A stretch of 20,811 nt of DNA from Geobacter sp. (GTDB lineage: Bacteria; Desulfobacterota; Desulfuromonadia; Geobacterales; Geobacteraceae), in contig RPRC01000134.1 in the NCBI GenBank assembly GCA_003857395.1, forward strand, positions 1 to 20,811, given 5' to 3'. Both the position numbers and the translations under genes were made by a program. Below the pieces are notes generated by a model, which did not search any database, was not told the DNA's origin, and saw nothing but the letters and a program-made list of their open reading frames with translations. How positions within the stretch are numbered: position 1 is the first letter of the stretch; every line of letters begins with the position of its first letter. Positions 15,029 through 20,811 of this stretch are shown piece after piece.

Positions 15029-16369
15029 TCAAGAACCACTTTCAAGGGTTTCAACGACACAGGATGCTGAACCACGCCTGAATGTTACGACAACATAGTC
15101 TCCCGAACAGAGCTGATCAGCGCTTCGAACGATAACTCCGTCAGTACTGGAACGGGTAATGGAATAACCCCGCTCAAGAGTCGCCAACGGAGAAAGAACC
15201 GAGAGTCGCGCCGCGTTCACTGCGTTTTTTTCCCGGGCGCCTTCTACCATGCGACGCATGGCGATTGCCATCCGGTCGGAGGCAATCAGCAACCTCTCCC
15301 GGAAACGCTCAACCTCCAGAGCCGGGTTTCTGATATGCAGGCGGTGGGAAAGCCCGACGAAACGCTCTACGGCAAGGGAAACCTTTCCCCGCAGAGCACG
15401 ATCTGCACGGTCGGACAGTTCATCGACTCTCTGCATGAGATGTCCTACCCAGAGAGCAGGATCTTTCAGAGAAGCCAGCATCCCTTCTGTCTTGTCACGA
15501 GTTCCCTCTAGAGTTCGTTCCATTGCCATCGAAAGGCGGTGGGACAAATTACTTAACTGCGCATCCAATTCCTGGCGACTTTTGACTACCAGTTCGGCGG
15601 CAGCAGACGGTGTGGGAGCGCGCAAGTCGGCAACAAAATCGGCAATCGTATAGTCCACTTCATGGCCGACAGCGGAGATCACGGGAATCCGGGAAGCATA
15701 AATTGCCCTGGCAACCTGTTCCTCGTTAAATGCCCACAGGTCTTCCATGGAACCGCCTCCACGACCGACGATGAGCACATCCACCTCACGATAGCGGTTA
15801 AAATCGCGGATCGCAGCTGCGATCTCTGCCGCGGCACCCTCTCCCTGCACGGTAACCGGACGTATCAACACCTCTACACCGGCATGTCGGCGTCGCAATA
15901 CTGTCAGGATATCATGGATGGCAGCACCGCTGGAGGAGGTGACGATACCGATTCTGCGCGGCAATCCGGGCAGTGGTTTCTTGCGGGATTCGTCGAACAG
16001 CCCTTCCCGGGCAAGCTTCTCTTTCAGCTGAACAAAGGCAAGCTGGAGCGCCCCTATCCCCTTTGGCTCCAGATATTCGGCAATAAATTGATAGTCGCCA
16101 CGCTGATCGTAGACGGACACCCTTCCTCGCAGGACCAGTGCCATGCCGTTCTGAACCTTGAACTTCAGAACCCGGGATGAAGCTCGGAACAACACGCAAC
16201 GGATCTGGGCTCCGGCATCCTTCAAGGTGAAATACAGATGTCCCGAGGCAGGAACAGCCAGATTTGAAACCTCGCCCTCTACCCAGACATGCTCGAAGTT
16301 TTCTTCGATTACTTCCCGGATAAGAGAGGTCAGCTGGCTAACGGTGAGAATTCTCTTTTCGGTAAACAC
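15029..16369 (-). CDS. xseA: Exonuclease VII large subunit
   Basis: Catalytic subunit of exonuclease VII, which degrades single-stranded DNA in both directions during repair. The N-terminal OB-fold (VWVEGEVSNL, SGHLYFTLKD) is followed by the nuclease core with GIVTSSSGAAIHDI, VGRGGGSMEDLWAFN and SAVGHEVDYTIADFVADLRA, then long coiled helices that hold XseB. The C-terminus has LERGYSITR. I chose the GTG at 16369 (446 residues) because CAGGAGGGAGG lies just before it; the ATG at 16402 lacks a ribosome site and adds 11 residues. It heads xseA-xseB-ispA-dxs and is divergent from the ParA-like gene. Confidence 0.95.
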   Translation of the reverse strand: MFTEKRILTVSQLTSLIREVIEENFEHVWVEGEVSNLAVPASGHLYFTLKDAGAQIRCVLFRASSRVLKFKVQNGMALVLRGRVSVYDQRGDYQFIAEYLEPKGIGALQLAFVQLKEKLAREGLFDESRKKPLPGLPRRIGIVTSSSGAAIHDILTVLRRRHAGVEVLIRPVTVQGEGAAAEIAAAIRDFNRYREVDVLIVGRGGGSMEDLWAFNEEQVARAIYASRIPVISAVGHEVDYTIADFVADLRAPTPSAAAELVVKSRQELDAQLSNLSHRLSMAMERTLEGTRDKTEGMLASLKDPALWVGHLMQRVDELSDRADRALRGKVSLAVERFVGLSHRLHIRNPALEVERFRERLLIASDRMAIAMRRMVEGAREKNAVNAARLSVLSPLATLERGYSITRSSTDGVIVRSADQLCSGDYVVVTFRRGSASCVVETLESGS

Positions 16370-16552
16370 GTCCCTCCCTCCTGCCCTGGCTGACGACATC
16401 ACACACGCAAGGAAAGCATGCCGCCGGATGAGCGGACGCTGTCCATCCCCAACCAGTCAACTGCCTGATATCACGAGTGGAGTCTTGCCAAATCAAAATC
16501 AAATAAAGTATCGGTTGACCACTCTGGATTCTTTATAGTACCATCTCAAGCT

Positions 16553-17974
16553 ATGAAAAAGTACCCCTATGTCATAACAATTTCATCGGAAAAAGGCGGA
16601 GTCGGCAAGACCACCCTTGCCACAAATCTTGCAATTTACCTGAAGGCTCTTTCAGAAGATCTTCCGGTCTCGGTTGTATCGCTGGACAACCATTTCACCG
16701 TAGATAAAATGTTCGCTTTCAAGGGGCAAAAAACGACCGGCGATGTAGCGGATCTTCTCCTGGAGACTCCAGGATACAGTCTTCTCCATACCGGCCAGTA
16801 CGGTGTCGACTATATACCCTCATCTATGGCCCTCGATGATCTGAGGAATTCCATAAAAGGTACGATGATCTTGTCCCGGCTTCTGGCCATCTCTGACATA
16901 CCGGGCATCCTGATCGTCGATACGCGTCCTGAACTGAATATTTTTACCCAGAATGCCCTCTACGCGGCCGATCGAGTCATTATACCGGTGAAAGACATGC
17001 CGAGCCTCGAAAACTGCCGCAACATTTTTGCTCTCTTCGAAAAAAAGGGCCTCGACAAAAAGAGCCTCAGTATCATACCCTGCCTGATCGACGCCAGGAT
17101 TAAATACCAGGGCCCTTTCAAGGACCACAAGTCGCTGCTCCGGGCTTTTGCCATTAATCGCGGTTATCGCTGCTGTGAAGGATATATTTCCAAAAGTCCC
17201 AAGGTTGAAAGCCTGAACACCAACCCAGAAGGCAAGATATATCCGATTCTGACCCACGCACGCGGAACCGATGTCTATAGCCAGTACACCCAACTCAGCC
17301 GAGAAATCCTCGAAGAATACCGCAGCGTGCAACAACCCCGCGCGCTTCTTTTTGACCAATGGATGCAGGCCGAAGAAAAGCGGAAAAATGAATCCTACCA
17401 GAACCGGCTTTCACGCCTGAAAGACAGTTGTCTGCTCTGCGGAAACAGCCTGTCGTCGGAGAACGTCAGGAACAAACCTTTCTATTTCGAGACCTCGGAC
17501 GGCGGTGCCAGTGGTTTCCTCGAAGAGCACTGCAGTTCGAGATTTCTTCTTTCCTGCCTCTATGATGCACGACCGGACCTGCCCGAAAACGACCCGCTCC
17601 TGCTCATGTTCCAGGAATCGGTTCGGGACTCGATCTATACCATGCGACCCTTCAGCAATGGCGAAGGTCCATGCGTCGAGGTCCGGCGATTCAACCTCGA
17701 AGGTTCGCTAGTACAGAAGAAGATCCACCCGCTGCGTGAGTATGAAGAAGCCGGCGTATTTCGGAAGAAGAATGCGTTGTATTCATTCCTTTTCGAGACG
17801 CTTGGTGAGATTCCGGGAAAGATGCGCGAAGCTTTTCTCCTCATCCACCCGACCAATCCGTGCAGACCTGAAGCGATTCTCGCGGAAGAAAACTACCGAC
17901 GTATGATAAAAATGATGCATCACATCGGGGAGGGAATCGGAGGAACCGTTCACTCCACCAACTTCGAAGCATAA
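16553..17974 (+). CDS. ParA/MinD-family ATPase with unrecognised CxxC-containing C-terminal domain
   Basis: A 473-residue protein. Residues 1-260 form a ParA/MinD-like P-loop ATPase: deviant Walker A EKGGVGKTT (13-21) with signature Lys14, SLDN at Asp45, and Walker B ILIVDTRP with Asp123. The C-terminal 210 residues are not a domain I recognise. They hold CLLC (293-296), HC (326-327), Cys335 and several aromatic/charged stretches, which might bind a metal. No ParB-like gene or parS-like repeat is beside it, and it stands alone on the plus strand, so chromosome partition is not implied. ParA-type ATPases also position flagella, chemoreceptors and polar machines. The 3' end overlaps the convergent deacetylase gene by 25 bases. 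No convincing Shine-Dalgarno precedes the ATG. Confidence 0.85.
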   Translation: MKKYPYVITISSEKGGVGKTTLATNLAIYLKALSEDLPVSVVSLDNHFTVDKMFAFKGQKTTGDVADLLLETPGYSLLHTGQYGVDYIPSSMALDDLRNSIKGTMILSRLLAISDIPGILIVDTRPELNIFTQNALYAADRVIIPVKDMPSLENCRNIFALFEKKGLDKKSLSIIPCLIDARIKYQGPFKDHKSLLRAFAINRGYRCCEGYISKSPKVESLNTNPEGKIYPILTHARGTDVYSQYTQLSREILEEYRSVQQPRALLFDQWMQAEEKRKNESYQNRLSRLKDSCLLCGNSLSSENVRNKPFYFETSDGGASGFLEEHCSSRFLLSCLYDARPDLPENDPLLLMFQESVRDSIYTMRPFSNGEGPCVEVRRFNLEGSLVQKKIHPLREYEEAGVFRKKNALYSFLFETLGEIPGKMREAFLLIHPTNPCRPEAILAEENYRRMIKMMHHIGEGIGGTVHSTNFEA

Positions 17975-18945
17975 ACAAAGCGTATTCCCTTTTTTTGCAT
18001 GATCGGCAACTCTTCCGTCAGAGCACGAATCGTGCCCCGATGCGGATGACAGATTGCTACAGCACTTCCTTTTTTCATCGCCAGTTTCGTAAGAAGTGCC
18101 AACTGTACCTTGATTGCGGATACATCTTCGCTATTATCAAGAAAAGGTGCGGTTCTGGCTGATGCCCGCACGCCCATTTCCCGTGACAGGCCCAAGCCAA
18201 CTGATTTTGGCGTGGTCACACTGTCAATGAAAAACATTCCATTTTCCCTCAGGACCCTCAGCACAATGCTCATTTTACCGCGATCTTCGGTAAAGCGGGA
18301 ACCCATATGATTGTTGGCGCCGACCGCATGGGGTATGACATTCATAAAGCCACGAATCCGGGTCTCAATCTCTTTATCCCCGTATGACAGAAGCAGGCCA
18401 TTTCTCTCCAAGCGGCGCTGCGGGTAATCCTGGGGTTCCATGGGGATATGGAGCATTACTTCATAGCCGTTTCCGTGGGCAGCAGTTGCGACCTCCCGTG
18501 CCTGCTGAAGACCGGGAATAATGGAAAATGTCAGGGGAATGCCGATATTCATCAACTCGCGGACTTCTGAAACACTGGAACCCATATCGTCAATAATTAT
18601 TGCCACAGCTCCGGTTCCGGTTACCTTCGGCAGGTGAACGGCGGGAGGAGTGATCGCAGGGGAGGTATACTGTTTGTGTTCCGGCTTCCTGGTAACAGGC
18701 AGTTCTTTACTCGCGGGTTTTTCCTTTTCCGGCAAAAGACTCGATTTTTCTGGCGAGGGCACTGCCTTTTCCGGTGCCGTAACCGGGGCTTTGGCCGAAG
18801 GTTTTTCCGGAGCTTTTTTCTTGCGGTAGTCGAGTAGATACAGTACCGACACGATGAGGATCAGGGTGACCAGAAGATAGATGAAAGGACGCTTCGAATT
18901 CTCTTTTTTTCGTCTATTCCGAGGGGATGGTTTTGATTTTTGCAC
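17950..18945 (-). CDS. Membrane-anchored divergent polysaccharide deacetylase family protein
   Basis: A 331-residue protein of the divergent polysaccharide deacetylase family (PF04748-like, formerly DUF610). A basic N-terminus and one membrane segment (21-39) anchor it, and a Pro/Lys/Glu-rich linker (about 44-100) spans the periplasm. The deacetylase-like domain follows: AIIIDDMG (Asp119, Asp120), FSIIPGLQQ, EVMLHIPMEP, GANNHMGSRFT (His213), FIDS, and ICHPH (His300, His302). These are the usual metal and catalytic positions of the NodB-like fold; the natural substrate is unknown. The start is GTG at 18945 with AAGGG about nine bases upstream. It is convergent with the ParA-like gene, overlapping it by 25 bases. 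Confidence 0.9.
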   Translation of the reverse strand: MQKSKPSPRNRRKKENSKRPFIYLLVTLILIVSVLYLLDYRKKKAPEKPSAKAPVTAPEKAVPSPEKSSLLPEKEKPASKELPVTRKPEHKQYTSPAITPPAVHLPKVTGTGAVAIIIDDMGSSVSEVRELMNIGIPLTFSIIPGLQQAREVATAAHGNGYEVMLHIPMEPQDYPQRRLERNGLLLSYGDKEIETRIRGFMNVIPHAVGANNHMGSRFTEDRGKMSIVLRVLRENGMFFIDSVTTPKSVGLGLSREMGVRASARTAPFLDNSEDVSAIKVQLALLTKLAMKKGSAVAICHPHRGTIRALTEELPIMQKKGIRFVYASKLVE

Positions 18946-19020
18946 GCCGGGCTACCCTTCTCTGTTCGATTTGCAGGAGCGATTCTTTCCAGGCGCCTCA
19001 CAGCTGAAGACACCAGGCAC

Positions 19021-19049
19021 ATTCTAGCACAGCAGGCAAACTGATGAAA
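19021..19049 (-). promoter_or_regulatory. Extended -10 promoter for the deacetylase-family gene
   Basis: On the minus strand TTTCAT (19049-19044), a 17-base spacer and TAGAAT (19026-19021) preceded by the TGC extension. The -35 is weak but the extended -10 compensates. A transcript from here would have a leader of about 70 bases before the GTG at 18945. Confidence 0.5.
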
Positions 19050-19092
19050 GCTGTTTGGCGGCAGGTTCCCCGCCTGGATTTCGGCACAGCAG

Positions 19093-19137
19093 GACAAAAA
19101 AACCGCCGCACCGATACAAGCGGACAGCGGCGGTTTT
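19093..19137 (-). terminator. Rubrerythrin terminator
   Basis: AAAACCGCCGC and GCGGCGGTTTT form an 11-base-pair stem; the loop can add a CCG/CGG inner stem. On the minus strand it ends in seven T. It lies about 60 bases after the rubrerythrin stop. Confidence 0.88.
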
Positions 19138-19198
19138 CACTTCTTCTCTGGAGAGATGATCAGATCCGGAGCACACAGAACCCCTTTTCACGAAAACT

Positions 19199-19705
19199 TC
19201 ACGATACCTGAAAAAATGCCTTGCTTCCAGCTCCGCAGACCACGCACTTCTCAGGGGCCGCTTTCTCTACCGTATGACCGCAAATGGTACAGACGAAGTA
19301 GTCAAAGACCTCGCCTTTTTGTCCCAAGGTCTCCAGAGCGTTTGTGTAAAGTCCGGCATGGACCTTTTCCACTTCGTTGGCGAATTTGAAGGAACGGAGT
19401 GCCTGGGTATTACCTTCCTGTTCAGCTTCGGTAATCATTTGCGGATACATGCTTTTGAACTCGTGTGTCTCTCCGGCAATGGCCGCCTGAAGGTTCTCTT
19501 TGGTAGTGTTGATACCACCCATAGCCTTCAAATGGCTGTGAGCATGCACTGTCTCGGCTTCTGATGCTGCCCGGAACAGTTTTGCCACCTGAGTGAAGCC
19601 TTCCGCATCTGCCTGCCTGGCAAAAGCCAGATACATTCTGTTTGCCTGTGATTCCCCGGCGAATGCCTCCTGCAGATTAGCCATTGATTTCGAATTATCA
19701 GCCAT
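19199..19705 (-). CDS. rbr: Rubrerythrin
   Basis: Non-heme diiron peroxidase that removes hydrogen peroxide in anaerobes, taking electrons through its own rubredoxin-like domain. The 168-residue protein has a ferritin-like four-helix part with Glu18, E51-x2-H54, Glu79 and E113-x2-H116 as diiron ligands, and a C-terminal rubredoxin knuckle with Cys139, Cys142, Cys154 and Cys157. Compared with classical rubrerythrin (about 190 residues) it is slightly short but complete. AGGAGG lies six bases before the ATG at 19705. It follows the cation-efflux gene by 34 bases on the same strand and has its own terminator. Confidence 0.96.
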   Translation of the reverse strand: MADNSKSMANLQEAFAGESQANRMYLAFARQADAEGFTQVAKLFRAASEAETVHAHSHLKAMGGINTTKENLQAAIAGETHEFKSMYPQMITEAEQEGNTQALRSFKFANEVEKVHAGLYTNALETLGQKGEVFDYFVCTICGHTVEKAAPEKCVVCGAGSKAFFQVS

Positions 19706-19739
19706 TTCATACCTCCTGTGAGTAAAATATCAAAGCCCG

Positions 19740-20639
19740 TTAGAGCCTCGTCAAATCCTTGTGTTTCTCATTATGGGGATTTATGTGTATCATAACATCC
19801 CCGACATTGGGAAAGTTTTTGAAGATGCTTTTTTTTACCAGAGTGGAAATTTCGTGGGATTTTTTTACCGTCATCTCTGGATCCATGTCCAGCTTCAGGT
19901 CTACAATCACGTACTGACCGGAACGTCGGGCCCTGATTTCATGGACATGCTCCACCCCCTCTACCGCTTCGGAAAGCAAATGGATTCCGGAGATGAGGGA
20001 TTCGGACGGCCTCCCGTCCATCAAGTCATGGGCCGCGGAACGGAATGTTTCGTAGCCGATGTGGAAGATAAACAAGGAAGTCAGACCAGCTGCGAGGGGG
20101 TCCAGAAATCCGATCCCGAAAAAGGCTCCCGTTACCCCCACGAGTGTTGCAATGGAAGTGATAGCATCCTTGCGGTGATCTTTCGCAATAGCCAGGAGAG
20201 CAGGACTTCCCAGGCGTGAGCCGATCCTCACGGAGAACCGGTAGAGAAATTCCTTCACGCCGATGGTGACAGCGGCCGCCAGCACCGCGATCAACTCAGG
20301 AGAAGGGTATGCTCCTCTCACAATCGTCAAACAGGAACGACCGAGTATCCATACTCCGGTCAGGAATATCACCAGAGAAACCACCATAGCCGCGATGCTT
20401 TCGGCTTTGCCATGACCATAGGGATGTGTTCCATCAAGGGGCCGCTTACCGATCCGAAGAGCTATCAGGACCGATATAATGGCAATAAAATCGCAGGCAC
20501 TCTCAACGCCATCGGCAAAAACCGCCTCGGAATCTCCAAAATGGCCGCACGCCAGCTTCATGATCATCAGGAGTGCATTCAGCCAGAAGCCGATCCAGAT
20601 GACCCGTTCGGCATCAGCAAACCGATCCTCTCTTTTCAT
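19740..20639 (-). CDS. Cation diffusion facilitator (CDF) family metal exporter
   Basis: A 299-residue inner-membrane metal/proton antiporter with about six membrane helices and a cytoplasmic C-terminal metal-sensing domain. The TM2 metal site reads ADGVESACD (Glu46, Asp50) and the TM5 site KDHRKDA reads D154-x3-D158, lacking the His-x3-Asp typical of zinc exporters. HPYGHGKAE between TM2 and TM3 is a family signature, and the C-terminal domain has VEHVHEIRARR and a histidine-rich tail. By family comparison DxxxD favours manganese or iron over zinc, an inference only. GGAGG lies six bases before the ATG at 20639. It is first in a likely two-gene operon with rubrerythrin. Confidence 0.93.
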   Translation of the reverse strand: MKREDRFADAERVIWIGFWLNALLMIMKLACGHFGDSEAVFADGVESACDFIAIISVLIALRIGKRPLDGTHPYGHGKAESIAAMVVSLVIFLTGVWILGRSCLTIVRGAYPSPELIAVLAAAVTIGVKEFLYRFSVRIGSRLGSPALLAIAKDHRKDAITSIATLVGVTGAFFGIGFLDPLAAGLTSLFIFHIGYETFRSAAHDLMDGRPSESLISGIHLLSEAVEGVEHVHEIRARRSGQYVIVDLKLDMDPEMTVKKSHEISTLVKKSIFKNFPNVGDVMIHINPHNEKHKDLTRL

Positions 20640-20669
20640 CCGGATCCTCCACCAAACTATCAGCGTTCT

Positions 20670-20678
20670 ATTTTACCA
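20670..20678 (-). promoter_or_regulatory. Possible extended -10 element upstream of the CDF gene
   Basis: On the minus strand TGGTAAAAT carries a TGn extension plus TAAAAT (five of six), about 30 bases before the ATG at 20639. No good -35 is present at 17 bases. Confidence 0.35.
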
Positions 20679-20796
20679 GAAAAAGTTGCAGCTGCTGGTT
20701 TCGTCAGGCATTTCGTTCGATAGCGAGTTGACTCAAATTAAATGTAACCGAAGCTGGCAGTAAAAAGAGAACGTTGCATCATATTACAGGTAACCG

Positions 20797-20804
20797 AAAG
20801 GAGG
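20797..20804 (+). promoter_or_regulatory. Shine-Dalgarno of a plus-strand gene starting beyond the window
   Basis: AAAGGAGG, a near-perfect ribosome-binding site, lies seven bases before the right edge with no minus-strand gene there. A plus-strand start codon is expected within a few bases after 20811, divergent from the CDF gene. The 9-mer GTAACCGAA occurs at 20744 and again at 20790 in this short intergenic region. Confidence 0.55.
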
Positions 20805-20811
20805 CTGTAGT

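Noticed and set aside
15662..16180. 172-codon plus-strand frame opposite xseA
   Set aside because: Shadow of xseA; no protein-like motifs.
16524..16545. TTGACC ... TACCAT as promoter of the ParA-like gene
   Set aside because: Spacing of 18 with a weak -10 would put the transcript start almost on the ATG; evidence too thin to list.
16553..17974. Plasmid-type partition system
   Set aside because: There is no ParB gene, no parS-like repeats and no replication gene nearby, and the flanks are core chromosomal genes.

Overview
The window looks like chromosomal DNA from an anaerobic or microaerophilic deltaproteobacterium (Desulfuromonadota), most like the Geobacter/Pelobacter group. The reasons are a frdC-frdA respiratory cluster of the Wolinella/Bacillus/Geobacter type, an xseA-xseB-ispA-dxs block, c-di-GMP and HDOD signalling genes, rubrerythrin, and cydAB behind an Rrf2 regulator. 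The assignment rests on gene content only. Most genes lie on the minus strand.

Layout: 1-2006 (minus) carries a fumarate reductase/succinate dehydrogenase cytochrome b subunit and a 3'-incomplete flavoprotein subunit. 2262-3383 (plus) is tgt. 3384-4240 is a decayed accessory patch holding a hairpin palindrome, three copies of a REP-like palindrome, three type I-E CRISPR repeats with one full spacer and no cas genes, and a chimeric tgt fragment produced by a tandem duplication. It ends against a wrbA-like gene that lacks its 5' end (to 4726). 4728-7782 (minus) is a four-gene signalling operon: small 'GMVLAKD' protein, HDOD protein, GGDDF protein, and a PleD-like REC-GGDEF diguanylate cyclase. 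8125-8370 (minus) is a YtxH-like membrane protein with a clear terminator.

8626-11624 (minus) is rrf2-cydA-cydB, encoding bd-type quinol oxidase behind a near-consensus sigma70 promoter and an Fe-S type regulator. 11893-16369 (minus) is xseA-xseB-ispA-dxs, encoding exonuclease VII and the first and chain-elongation steps of isoprenoid synthesis. 16553-17974 (plus) is a ParA/MinD-family ATPase with a C-terminal domain I do not recognise. Its 3' end overlaps the convergent divergent-polysaccharide-deacetylase gene (17950-18945, minus). 19199-20639 (minus) is a cation diffusion facilitator plus rubrerythrin pair. A strong Shine-Dalgarno at the right edge announces a plus-strand gene outside the window.

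Most of the window is ordinary core metabolism. The most informative part is 2979-4726, which reads as the scar of a lost type I-E CRISPR-Cas locus: a tandem duplication fused tgt to a CRISPR repeat, and a probable deletion removed the leader side of the array together with the start of wrbA. The least characterised protein is the ParA-like ATPase with a CxxC-containing tail.
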